Assembly (NCBI RefSeq): GCF_954871325.1
Contig: NC_088778.1
Coordinates: 8,093,743 to 8,157,742, forward strand
Length of the DNA: 64,000 bases
Origin: Gordionus sp. m RMFG-2023
Taxonomy: Eukaryota; Nematomorpha; Gordioida; Chordodea; Parachordodidae
Direction: 5' to 3'
Shown here one piece after another: positions 9,738 through 22,330 of the stretch; position 1 is the first letter of the stretch, and each line of letters begins with the position of its first letter. Under the pieces are notes generated by a model, which saw only the letters and a list, made by a program, of their open reading frames with translations, did not search any database and was not told the DNA's origin. The position numbers and the translations under genes were made by a program.

Positions 9738-12540
9738 TTAATCTAAAAACATATCCGAACTTACGAAAGAATAAATCTTTTCCATTAAAATTTCAGGCGT
9801 AGGAACACACTCTAGTGTTTTATCAACATGATTTTCCTCGAAATTACTTTTAATCGGTTTGCTTTCCTGCGCATTTTCTTGGCATTCATCTAATGTATGC
9901 GGAACGTTATTTTGATACATTCTATAGCACTCTTCTTCGGTTCTTAGCCCTAACTCTGTTGTAGCAGCCGTGTATAGGAAATTTGTGTTGAGCATTGAAT
10001 TATTCGAAGTATTGTGCCCGTCTTTCATCTTTAAAGGAACCGTCAACTCGACATTAATTTCCCATTCGGAAGGGACGGAGTCTAGTAGAGCTTTCAATAA
10101 TGTATGAGCAATTTCTGGATTATCGGCATAGAGCGGACCTATTATCAAGTAATGCACCGCTGTTAGAGAAGCGGAATCCCTAGCGTTAGGACAAGTATGG
10201 GTCTCGTTATTATTTTTGGAAATGGACAATCCTCTAGGTCGTATAATTCCATACCCACATATTTCCATTTCGACAAATTTGGTAGCCACTATACATCTTA
10301 CTTTATATGTCAAATCATTCTTAATAGGTTTTTTTTAAAGATAGTAGTAATAGTATCTGAGATAATTAAGCCTTAATATTTTTTATATTAGTTATATGTG
10401 AGAATGTATATAACCCATTTATTTTAACCAATAACGATTGATGTTCTTGACAAAAATAAAATAAAGGAAAAATATTTTTTATAGTTCACGATTACACATA
10501 CAAGGTATAAAAAAATGTTTTAAAAATATCAGAAAAACTACAATATGCCAAAAAAAAGTAATAAACCTCCGCAGATAGCTGTATTAAGGTCTTTAAGAAA
10601 TTTTCCCTGATCAGACCTCCGTGAATGGTCGCGTCGTAATCGCGTAAGGTTGCTAAATTGATATCTATGCCATCCATAAATACCACATTTATATTACCGG
10701 TATTACTTTGTAGCTTCACTTTATCGTTATACCTAGCTAAATCTCCGCTCCTAGTACACAAGCTATTGTAAAATGGATCCTTTAAAAGACGTTTATCATC
10801 TAACGGAGAGGGATCGTTGTACCCTTTTCTTGTAGTTTCCTTTAAATCTATCTCATCGTCTATCAGGTAATCATTTTTACAGTTAGTTTGTATGTTAAAG
10901 TAGGTGTGAGGGTTTTTGGCGTCGATTACATCGCTTTCATTATTATGTTCATTCTCCTTAGTATTGTGCTCAATTTCGTGATTACACGTTGTTTTGTTTA
11001 AAGTAGAAAGATGTGTGAGATCGTTGATAATTTTATTGTTACAGGGGCCCTCAGAACGCCTCAATGAGGAATGAAGTATATGGGCGTTGCGTTTCAAGGA
11101 ACCGTTGAATATGGAAACTGAAAAGTGGGAGAATACAATTTCATTTTGTAATGTTCCATTTCATTGGATTACATTTAACCAATATTTATTTACATGCAAT
11201 GATATGCTATCTGAAAATCATTAAACAAAATATTCAAAGTAGTAAAAAAAATAGGAACATAATCAAAGGAAAGTACATTTTTATAGGAGAGCGAAAGCGA
11301 AGACGAAAGAGATTCTTAAATTTATATACCTTTGAATAATGGTGGTGTCATTCCCATTTTGAGGTTGGAGAAAACTCTATCTTTGACTGAATTGATCCCC
11401 AAGCATCTGTGAGCCACATGACCTAGCATGGCGTTCCATAGTTTTTTTCCTATTCCTCTGGACCTATGGTTTCTCGAAACTAAGTACAAACCGGCGAACG
11501 AATAATGATCGTTTAAGTTGACACTTAATACGGTTCCTTGAATTATGAATATATATTTTTTTTAATAAGGTATAAAATTTTGATGGCTTTAACTAAGAAA
11601 CCTGGACAAATTTTCTATATTCTTATGAATCTGAAACTGACACTTCTTTTATTTATTTCCGTAGAAGGTAGGAACTTAAGAAGTTTAATATCTTTATTTA
11701 TTGAAAGTATCCATTCAATGTTTTTTTGCGTGCCGTATGACTATTCAGAGATGCCTATATGATCTTTTACATATATGGTAGCGATTTAATTAATAGTTCT
11801 TACGGAATTTCTAAATATTTCAGGCTAGATTGGCTCAAAAATTATGACTAAGGCCAGGATTCAAGCCCCGGTCAACAAATTATTTTCGGAACAAATTTGT
11901 TTCCTAAATATGAACACAATTGGAAGCCCTACTCTATAATCAGAGACCTGCACCCAGCCTGGAGGGGTCGGGCTGGGCCGCATTTTAAATTTTTATATAC
12001 CCTGGCCCGGCCTAAAAAAGATATTTTTAAATACCTAGGTCGGACCGGGCCATATATTTTAAACTGAATATTTCAAATCGCCATTATTAGCTATAAAAAT
12101 TAAAAATAAATGTTATACATTTTTTAAAAGTCCGGCAGAGCCTAAAAATATAGAACCCGGATCGGGCCCGAAATTTTAAAAAAAAATTCCTGGTCGGGTG
12201 TTGTAAAATGGTACCCCTTATTAAATTTGTTTCGGCAAAATAAAATTGACATGACCTGTTTAATTCACACAGTTATAGTATTTTCCTAATTTGACTTTGT
12301 CAGTGAATATAAATTTGTAATATTTGATATATATATAAACAAAATTAAACCAATTATGCCTTCTATAGGGGTGACGGCCACAAACCAGCCATGAGGATCT
12401 AGATCATAACACAATTTTAGGAATGTAGAATCATTAGTTGTCCAGCCTACTTCCTTGTAAATCCATTCCGGCATCCTATAAATCTCCTCTGCCTTTATGC
12501 ATCTTATTTCAAACTTATCCTCCTCATCGGACGATGTCAT
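9738..12540 (-). CDS. GNAT-family acyltransferase (DUF1248/Acetyltransf_18 type), copy B
   Basis: Four exons on the minus strand: 12540-12351, 11536-11330, 11117-10567 and 10319-9738, joining in frame to 509 aa. The start is ATG at 12540 (MTSSDEEDKFEIRC). Residues about 20-60 resemble the family N-terminus (EWIYKEVGW ... DPHGWFVAV). Residues 64-133 hold the GNAT beta-sheet and acetyl-CoA loop RSRGIGKKLW (88-97). About 140-315 is a variable Asn/Asp/Lys-rich linker ending in a conserved block with VVFMDGIDINLATL. The C-terminal half, from 317, has GYGIIRP and IIGPLYADNPEIAHTLLKAL, the signature of the second family domain. Predicted soluble acyl-CoA-dependent acyltransferase, substrate unknown. 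Intron 1 (814 nt) contains a GC-motif MITE. Copy A is a convergent paralog; their second exons differ at about 11 of 69 aligned residues. Confidence 0.88.
11941..12210. mobile_element. GC-motif hAT-type MITE, one end clear
   Basis: Starts CAGAGACCTGCACCC, close to the TAGAGATCTGCA terminus of the element at 52357-52768. It carries repeated CCCGGCC/GGGCC patches separated by A/T runs. It lies inside intron 1 of acyltransferase copy B. No clean right terminus or target duplication was found, so it is probably truncated. Confidence 0.5.
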
Positions 12541-12789
12541 CTAATGTTAGGTGTATTATATGTTTTGTAGGGTTTAGAGGGTGACACACATCTGTCTAAG
12601 TAAATTTAATTTCCATCCAACTATCGAACTTTATTGAGAAAATTTGTTTGTATAAGAGAGAATGAGAAAAAAAAAGTCGGTTTACTTAAATGGATGATAA
12701 TATATTAAATTATAACAACATGTGATATTTTTTAAAGTTCAAATAATATTCTTTTTAAAAAATAAAATACTTTATAGGTTAATTATTGG

Positions 12790-12994
12790 TAGTGTTGTTA
12801 AACGGCTCGATTTGTTTTAAATATGACTAAATCAGGATTTTAGCCAAAATATTATTACTTCGAGCCTCAAAATTTCGTCAATACATATCTAAACCTTTCC
12901 ACCGTTTCTGGACAAAATCAAAAAACTTGGTTGGCTAGAATCTTAAATTAGTCGTTTATAAAAATCGGCTATATTAATAAGTTTAACCACATTA
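12790..12994. mobile_element. hAT-type MITE, TAGTGTTG family, copy 1
   Basis: Begins TAGTGTTGTTAAACGG and ends with a decayed inverse (GTTTAACCACATTA). It is flanked by identical 8-bp direct repeats ATTATTGG at 12782-12789 and 12995-13002, the target-duplication length of hAT elements. The interior shares segments with the copies at 24452, 26362 and 58270 (a stretch like ATCTAAACCTTT). Non-coding. Confidence 0.85.
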
Positions 12995-13318
12995 ATTATT
13001 GGGGATAGAAGATTAACACCATTTTAGCTTACATGACTTCCATTAATAATCGTTATTAAAAAAAAAATTTTCTTTTATCTAATGTCACATAAATGATTAC
13101 TTTAAAAAATTTCTAAATAAAGATAAAAATTTAATATTATATAAGTAGAATTATAGTCCCGTATATTTAATTTTCTTTTTTCAGCCGGATCTAAATTTTT
13201 TTTAAAATTATTTAAGCCCAGCCCAAAATTTATTTTTAGGCCTGAACCCGACTTGGCCTTTAAAATTTCAATTGAATACTTTTTAGGATAAATAATTGAA
13301 AAATCAATAAATTGCTCT

Positions 13319-13604
<286 letters not shown>

Positions 13605-14412
13605 GTCAAGGATTTATAATTTTTTAACCAAGGGTTCGAACCAAACCCGAACCCGGAGAAGAAAACTTTGGTTTTGGGGAAAAAATTTGAACTCGAACCG
13701 ATCCTGAACCCCGTTTATAAAATTTTCATAACCCCGAACCGAACATGGGAATTTTATTCGAACCCGGTTTCAACCGGGTTCAGTGTATTGTTTAAATTAT
13801 TATAAGATATTTGTATAATTGTAAATACAAATATTTATAATTTACTTGACATTTTATAATATTTTCAAATTTCCAATTAAGTGTGTTAATAAATTTTAAA
13901 CAACAATTCATTTACTCCATTTTTAAATTTTTTTAAATATATTCTCAAAGATTCCTATTGGATTGTTAATAAATTTCAAACAATTAAATTCATTTATGCC
14001 ATTTATTTTTTATTTTTAACTTATTCTCAAAGATTATTAATTAGAGGAAAATGAAAGTGAACAAGTCAAAGTAAAATTATTATATTGGATATTGTTAATT
14101 TAAAGAAATATGTCTAAATAAAATTTTTTAAATCTATACATGACTATGCTTTGTATTTTTAACTATATTTTGCCTATAAATAAAATAAAAATTTATTTTT
14201 TATACCAAATTTATGTCTAGTTTTTTAATTATGATTTAAATAGAGAATATTTTTTTTATCAATTCAAAAATTCTTAAGCCCGAGCTGATCCCGAAACCAA
14301 ACCCGGATTCAAAAAAATTTCCCTGAACCGAACCCACCTATTTTTTTTAACCTTAAACCGAACTCGAACCGAACCCTGGCAAAAAATTTTCCGGGTTCGC
14401 ATCCCTGCACTA
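13605..14412. mobile_element. Repeat with GAACCCG/GGGTTCG-rich ends (probable MITE)
   Basis: Both margins are rich in CGAACCC and GGGTTCG motifs in opposite orientation (13630-13780 and 14275-14400). The right end reads as the inverse of TGCAGGGATGCGAACC. The core (about 13790-14270) is AT-rich and non-coding. The left terminus may be displaced by the adjoining microsatellite. By analogy to other repeats here this is probably a non-autonomous DNA transposon; no target duplication was confirmed. Confidence 0.5.
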
Positions 14413-17150
14413 AACTTTTACAATGACAGGTGGAACAAATGTGATTAATATTTTAAGATTTTCAATGACTTTTTTTCTATAACGGTAACATTTCCAAAAT
14501 AAATTTTTTTAAATTTTCAGGGGAATTTGCCTCCCCTCCCCTTCCCTTAGTGATGCTATTTATAATATACACACCCTTAGTATTTTTAAAATTTAAGTTA
14601 AAATGAAATCAAATGTTTAAAGTTACGTTAAATTAAATCAGAAAGAAAAGAAAGATATGAGTAAATTAAACGATTGGATCTTTACAAAAGCGATTTTCTT
14701 TATTCAATACCTTTGAATCTAAATATATATTTGAGACTCATAAAAAAGTTTACAAATATAAAATTAAAATATCTTTCCAAGATCACGAAACAATAGTAAA
14801 AAAAAAATACATTTACCCCCCCCCCCTTTTTTTACGAAGTTCGATGATAATATAATAAATATTTTGAGTTAGAAATATCTTAATTCCATTTATAAAAAAG
14901 TTGAGCCCGGGCCAGACCTAGACCTAAAAAATTTTACCTACCCGGCTTCTGGCTGGCTTTGGCCTGGTTCGGATTGAAAAAATCATTTGGTATTAATAAT
15001 ATAATTAATTAATTTTAATAAACTTTTTTTTACTAAAAAAAACGTTTATAATATTATTACCTGCTTGCTATGTCAAAAATATTATCCTTTTTTTTGGAAC
15101 GAATAGAAGAAAAATAATTTCGAAATAGCTTCCAAATAAGATGAAATTATATCCAAGGTATAGATTGCCAAAATAAATTTGCTGATATTTAATTAAACTT
15201 CTTTTGCCAAAATATATTTTTTTTAAATCAATAAAATCAATCATATCCTTTATAATTATTAATTATTAAATTATCATTATTAATTGATTTACCGAGTCCC
15301 TTATAAATTTCTTATTAATATTTTGTCCTCTTCTTCTTTTTTTTGAAATTATTTTGTAAAATTTCCGATTCTGAAAATTTTGATTCTTATTTATTTCTTT
15401 ATTCGATATAATAAAATAAATTTTTAGAGGTCTCACTTTTTTGAAAAATATATTTTGTTAATAATAAATTATTCATCCGGCACAGGAATAAATAAATATT
15501 AAAAAAAATTGAAAATTATTTCTGCCAGGTATTCCCCCATCTTAGTTGGATTTTTACTTTATCTTTAACATTCCCTAATTTTTACTATAATTAATATATA
15601 TTATTGACCAAACCCGATCCATCTTTGTTTACTCGAAACCAGTTTTGTGCTTTATTAATGGACTCATTTCTTACACTTACAAATAAAATTGTCATAAAAT
15701 CTTAAAATTCTCCAATATTATTTTCATAGTATTCAAAATATGCATTAACTCTTCCTTTTCAATATAATCTCAAGTTTAGTTCGCAGATAAAACTTGGCAT
15801 TATCACTGATTTATGATATACCTTTCAGTTCCACATATAGTTTAGATCAATGTATATGGGGATATAAAAATATTTAATTTTAGAATTTATTTTTAAAAAA
15901 GCCCTCCCCTTTTTCCCTAAAAGTAACTTTTTAAAATTTTATATAGTGATAAAAAATTTCAAATATATGGTTTTAAAAACCAAGAATGGTCTCATATTAT
16001 AGAAATATCTCCATTTTATCATCTTTCAATTTTTCGGATTAAAAGACAATTTTATAATTACCATAAAATGAATGTGAAGGGCTTGGTGCATATTGTTTGG
16101 AGCTTTAGATTATAGGTAACTATAAATTGACACAACTTCTTTAATATTGGAGTTTAATTATATACCCAGATATTTGTGTATATTGGCAGTCTATTGAACA
16201 TGTTGGTCACATTACTGATTCTGTCGTGCATACGATCGTTCAATATTGCTATGCCTTTCGTCACTATTGCTATGTGAAACGTAAGGACTGGAAGGAGCTA
16301 TCGTAAACCTTATTAGGGGCGCCGGCTTGCTCAGGTGTAAAAGATCAGGGTCTACAAGAGCCTGGAATGAAGGAACATTTTGCTTCCAAATTTTTTGAAA
16401 GGAGTTTAAAGGGGATAGGCAAGGGGTAAATAAATTTATTGGGGGGCTATATTAAATTTTTAGATGAAATAAGGCCTAATATATTGATGTAATAAAATTA
16501 TTTTATACTTTTATAATAGGTCTATTATAAAAAAAATAATATTGCTAAACATCGACCAAATCTATATTTTTCATATAAAACCTATTTCTGGATAATTTTC
16601 TGCTATCATTTAAAAAGGTTAGAGATTTATTAGCAAACTCATATTCATGTGTTCTAAGAAATAACTTTTTTAAATTAAAATTTTTTGATAGTTGGTTATT
16701 TAGAGTTGATAATTAAATTATTCTTTTTAAAATATATGAAGGGATTACCATTATAATTAAAAATGTGTAATTAAGAATGTGGGATTATCGGTGCAGGAGT
16801 TGACAAATTTTTTAGAGGGGTGGGTCGGTATAGGTTCTTGAAGGGGTTTGCTTCCAATGAATATCATTCCATGTAGATTCTGGGCTATAGGCCTAAAGGA
16901 AAGGAGATTTATTGATGGGATAGAGAGTCCGGTTCTATCGTGTAACTTTTAACATCAAATATGGTGGCATCTAGATTTATATGAGAACCAGGCCTAAAAC
17001 GAATTATTAGTTATTTGATTTGATTCGTATTTTACGAATACGAATAGCACAAATATGAATAATGAGAAAAGTATTCGTCGAATAGAAAACTTTTTAATAT
17101 TCAATTCAAATTATTCGATATTTATAATTATTTATATTATTCGAAATTAT
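14413..17150. other. Intergenic, repeat-derived, no gene seen
   Basis: Scattered fragments of GC-motif repeats (14900-14990, GAGCCCGGGCC and inverses), an 11-C run at 14816-14826, and unclassified segments at 16160-16450 and 16790-16990 of higher GC content that carry no readable protein. Nothing here supports a host gene. Confidence 0.45.
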
Positions 17151-17439
17151 TTATAATGGAATTCTTTGAACAATTATACCTATCTCATAATATAAAATAA
17201 ATGCAAAAACTTTATGATAATAATTTAAGTAAATAAATAATGAATACAAAGTTAAATATAATAAACATCATCTGATAAACAATAGTCCAGTCAAACATGG
17301 ATAAAATATTCAAACAAAATATCAACTCATCAATAAGCGTTGAAATATAACTTAATGAATTATCGCTTCTAGGGATGATTTCCCCGTGTTGTTGAATATG
17401 GCAGCTTATATTAATGATATAGGAGTGTAACTTATGGGG

Positions 17440-17575
17440 GTGTATCACTCATACAGACGGGGTTCATGTGAGCAGTTATTCTCAATAAGGACAAATATGA
17501 TAATGAAGAATAGAATGTCTTTGAAGGAAGAAACTGTTGCATGTTCGCTTAAATTGTTATTATCTTTTATTCAAT
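17440..17575 (+). mobile_element. hAT transposase C-terminal (dimerisation) fragment
   Basis: The plus strand reads GSCEQLFSIRTNMIMKN, then RMSLKEETVACSLKL, the hAT dimerisation-domain pattern (CEQLFS ... R.SL..E). A stop precedes it within about 20 codons, and no DDE or BED region was identified upstream, so it is a remnant. Short sequences resembling TTCGAATA/TATTCGGA near 17030-17110 and 18030-18240 may be relics of its borders. Confidence 0.6.
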
Positions 17576-17647
17576 GAAATTAACATGTATATAAATACAT
17601 CTCAAGGCGATAAAACATATATATATTGATATATATTTTAATTTAGA

Positions 17648-17990
17648 ATACCACTTGTTTTCTTTTGTATAACTATATTATTAAATAAAAAAGACCACTT
17701 ATTTTCTTTTGTATAACTATATTATTAAATAAAAAGGCCACATCTTGTTCAATATTCCTCCTTAATTATGCAATACAATCACACACAATTTATTCTATAG
17801 TATTTATTCTTGTTCAATATTCCTCCTTTTATCAAATAAAAAGACCACATCTTGTTCAATATTCCTCCTTAATTATGCAATACAATCTCACACACAATTT
17901 ATTCTATAGTCTTTATTCTTGTTCAATATTCCTCCTTAATTATGCAATACAATCTACACAATTTATTCTATAGTATTTATTCACTGTTCA
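17648..17990. repeat. Compound tandem repeat
   Basis: Two unit types are interleaved. Unit A (CCACTTGTTTTCTTTTGT ... TATTATTAAATAAAAA) occurs twice at 17652-17740. Unit B (CTTGTTCAATATTCCTCC, then TTAATTATGCAATACAATC, then ACACAATTTATTCTATAG) occurs about three times over 17745-17990, with a deleted copy between. No coding potential. Confidence 0.85.
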
Positions 17991-20640
17991 ATAGAAACCA
18001 TTAGAAAGACTTTGTGCTTAAAAACTGGTTATCGAATTCGGATCTAGATAATTAAATATTTACTGTATTATATTTTGATGTTTATAAAATGAGGTTATTG
18101 TGCATTTTTAGAAATCTTTAATAAAATTTGAGAAAATTAGTTCGAAGAAATAACTTATAGAAAAGAATTCGATATTTATAAGAATTCTAATTCTAAAAAA
18201 TGTTTTCGGCCAATTATTCGGATAGCATTTTGAAATATTGGGTTTTATTTCGTTTGTTATTTTCTGTAAAATTTGATATGCTAATGATAATTAGTTAGTA
18301 GAATCAATAAAAGTGTCATTTTTAAACATCCACATCTGTTTATAAATTTTTGCATAGTATAATCATTTTTATATGACACACGTTATGTAAGATTCTTCAT
18401 CTCATTTATCAGTTCAATATATATATAAGTATGCGTCGTAGTGGGGCATCGCTAGCCTTTACAGTCACAGGCATTTCTAAATATAATATTTTTTAATACA
18501 AAATCTATTTATTACAGTATAAAATATTTTCGCTGATATAAAAAATTTTGCGTCTAAAGAATTACAAATTATAAAAAAGGTTAATTAACTCATACATATG
18601 CCTCAATTGATAATAGTTTTTAAAGACCACATAAGTCAATATAATTCTTAGCAACTTACATTGACAAAAGGTCTTGAAACTAATATAACTCTCTGTTACC
18701 AACAGTGTTTTATAGAATGAACCAATAAAGAAAAATTTATAGGCCTAACTAAATTAACAATTCTTGAAGAAGAGAATAAAACGACCAATTAAAATTATAA
18801 AACTATATGAAGTTTAGAGCTTCCTCTTAGATGACAAGCTAGATAAGTAAACTAGAAAATTATTGTGAGATATTATATTCTAAAAGATTATCTTCCATTT
18901 TTAATGATACATAAACGACTACACAGTTGATCATTATTGCTTATCTAAAATATGCTCTCAGCAGCTATAGTAATAATCTTAAATTACATAGCCACACAAA
19001 TAATAGATGCTGGCTAATTTGCAGTCATAGCCATGACACCAACAATGTTAACTCATATCAGAATTTATTATGTTAGATAAATTGATAACAAAAACACTTA
19101 TAATAATTTGAAGAAATTATGCAAATATATTGAGGCCTTGAGTTATTTACATGGCAAGGATGCCATATTAGAAATGAAACATTTTGTAACTATAAAATAA
19201 GAACCAGAGTGATATGATGAAAGCTATTAAGGTTTTATATATTATTGTTACATCACCTCTAGTTAATATTATATCTTAAAATAATAGTAGTTTGTAATAA
19301 TATCAAAAATACACTTGTATAACAAAACTGTTTTTCAAAGAAGAAAAAAATAGCTTTCCTAAAACATGTTAAAAAAGAATTTATTGCATCCATTTTGGGA
19401 TGAATAATAAGATGTTTAATTTTTAATAATATTTTTAAACTAAAAGATGCGATAAAGAATTGAATATAAATTGCTTCTTATATTTATTATCAAAAGCATT
19501 TATTGGTAAAATATATTAAAATATTAGTTTTAATATATTATATAACTGTCAAATATATTTTATAAACAATTATATATAATAGAAGATTATAAACTATATG
19601 TCTACTTACTTTTTATCTCTTATAATAATTTGGACCTTGAAAATATTTTTAAGAAGGGGCATGGTAATTAAATTTAAAAATGAATTATATAGATTAATGA
19701 ATTTGAACTCAGCTATTTACAATATTAAATTTGTTAATTTTCAATTAATAAATGATTAATTAATTTAATAGGGTTATAAATATATTTAAATAATAAAAGT
19801 CAATTAAGCTTCAACTAATATTACTATTTAATGAGTGATATTGATATTTTTTTAACAATTTGATTGCAAGCTGACATAGTGAAAATATAATATCTAATCT
19901 AATAATTAAAATAGTATTCATTTAATAAAAATTTAGATAGACTTATTAATTTTTAAATAATAAAATTAGATCTATATTTTACTTAATAGAATTATGAAAG
20001 AAATCGTTCAGGGAGCAATCAAAAAAATTTATTTTTAGTTCACTAGCCATTAAAAAAAAAATTTTTTGCTTCAGGGGGCTATTCAAATTTTCAGGGGGCT
20101 CAACCCTGCTAGCCCTTCCCTAGTGACGCCACTGGTCGTGGTTACAAGATAATATAATTATATTTATAAAAAAAGTTTCCACGCAAGTGTAAAAGAAAGA
20201 AGTTTGCCGCCTCTTGTTTATAAAAAAATCTCCTCTGTTTATACTATTTCTGAATATTTATGTGCCAACCAATCATATAACGTAAATCTTCCTAAACGAA
20301 CTAGATATTTTTTACGTATAGTATAGGTTGTCCAGCTAAATCCGACTGCTTAAAAATAGAACACACGTAAATTTACTTAAAATTTAGCAATTTCTTAATT
20401 ACTTACCACTTACAATAACATTACATATTTTACTCAATAGCTTCTATACAAAAAAATATGTTTACCATTTATGTTTACCATTTGTGCTGACCTTTACCAC
20501 CTAAAAAATATTGGGTAATAGGAAGTCATGCTGTAGTATATTTTTCGAATTTTAAAACCCTTGAAACTTTTTAGAGATAAACTAAAGAACCATTATTAAA
20601 AATGACTTGCTTTGATATTTCAAATCTTGTACTTGTCCAA
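17991..20640. other. Intergenic, repeat-derived
   Basis: No gene recognised. The stretch 20040-20143 ends CTTCCCTAGTGACGCCACTGG, which read inverted (CCAGTGGCGTCACTAGGG) resembles common DNA-transposon termini. A weak possible partner is TAGTGGGGCATCGCTAG near 18451. If they are a pair they would bound a 1.7-kb element, but no transposase could be read between them. Confidence 0.35.
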
Positions 20641-20689
20641 CGATCTTTTTACTTCCATAATTATAAAATCAGTAGGAAGAATCCCATAA

Positions 20690-22330
20690 TTCCCCTACAC
20701 TCATTCTACATCTTGAAAAGTCAAAATGAGTTTATTCCTACGGTTTTTGACTAACATTATAGAAAAATAGGGATAATTTTTGATATTTCTAATCTGTACG
20801 CATGGCACCCACAATAGCTTTTCAAATAGTGTTTTAAACCAGCACATTAGTTGAAATATGAACTCCATACAGGTTATTCCCGGATGTCCACGATGTATAT
20901 AATTGAATACAGCTGCTCTTAAAATTGTTGGAATCACTATTATTCAACTCCACTCAATATATCTTGATTTACTAATAGTTCACTCGGTCAAATTAGGGTT
21001 TCCAATCTTTTCGAAACTCCCATACTTTTGCTATATATGTGATACCTGATTTAGCATAATGTTCCTTTTTTTCTTTCTAAAATCTTCCCTTGGATAGCAG
21101 CAGGATGCTTATATCTATAATCAAATTTAAAATGCATCAGCTTTTCTATTTGGTTGCTCTTATTAAATCAAATAATCATAGCAAGACATCGGCCATAGCA
21201 TTTTTTACCTGACTTACACATCATATTAATATTGAACCGTATTCCACATCCATCGAGTAAGACATACTTGGGATTTTTGTTAGAACTCCTTTTCCGTGTT
21301 CAAAAGATCTGGGATTCTATCAAACTATATTTCCGACCAAGACAATAGTTAAACTTCTCCATTCCAAATATCAAGTTACCTTTTCCTTGTCAAATAGAAC
21401 AGGATGCTCTTCCGAATCGAATAAATCGGAACATATTCTATAACTTAATCCTTTACATCTAAAGTTTGCAATAAAACGGCATCAACCTCTTGACATGAGA
21501 AGCATTTCATTCCAGAATTATTGTTTGATTGAATACGGAATTAGTATTTTTTTTCTCCCTACCCAACAATATTTTATCTTTTGGTATTTCAGGTTCCACC
21601 ATACAAAGGGAACCATATTTCTGTTTAACTATGAAATAGCAGTACCTAATGAATCGTTCGTATCAGTTGGCTAGTTCTAAAAATCTCGCAATTGATGTAT
21701 TATGTAGTGCCGATGCCTCCATGATTGCTTTGACCTTTAAGGGTTGGATGCATTCCCGATTTGCCTTGGTTAACCTCTGGAAATGTAATCGCATATTAGT
21801 GAAATTTCTTCAGTTATTTTGGCTTTTGGCTCAGATTGCTGCAACCTGTATAAACCTGCTTTTAGATGCATGAGATGTTAACTATAATTTTTACCCGACA
21901 CTACTACGTTGTTAATGCATACTACCGTCATTTTACAGTCTCGCAATAAGTTCTTCATATACCTTGAAATGATTATAGGAGTCCATGATAACCCAGAAGT
22001 CATCTATACTTGAAGTAGCCCTATGTGTCAAAATATTTCAACATTCTTGTGATTTAATCTCTATCACTATTTGTGTGTAATCAATTATTGTGTACTTTAC
22101 CCCTTTCTGTACTTTCTCAAGAAGATCATCGACCGCATTACATAATAATCCTAGATCCGTAATTACGCTATTGTTCTTATGAACATTAACTTTAGAGTTG
22201 CTCATTGTACCTTAGTTGTTGTTGAATTGAAGGGTTCCATGTTTACATAATTTCTCTAGCTTGTGCTCCAAGCATATATAATGGGAATTATACTCATCTT
22301 GTTAAATACTATTTAGAAACCTCACAGTCA
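20690..22330 (-). mobile_element. Ty3/Gypsy-type LTR retroelement fossil (pol fragment)
   Basis: Minus-strand reading gives pol domains in order: a reverse-transcriptase palm end near 22000-22100 (MTVVCINNVVVSGKNY, equivalent to the Y.DD block), the thumb near 21640-21800 (pattern PTLKVKAIMEAS then SIARFLELAN), and an integrase zinc-binding region at 20700-20940 (FNYIHRGHPGI, with a distal C..C). No terminal repeats were found at either side. The copy is broken many times and old. Flanks at 22330-24450 and 20000-20690 are unclassified. Confidence 0.72.

Noticed and set aside
11870-11880. tRNA-like T-arm motif (GATTCAAGCCCC)
   Set aside because: No matching acceptor stem, D-arm or anticodon arm could be folded around it.
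18451-20143. A 1.7-kb DNA transposon bounded by TAGTGGGGCATCG and CCAGTGGCGTCAC-type ends
   Set aside because: The ends match only loosely, no clean target duplication was found, and no transposase could be read inside.
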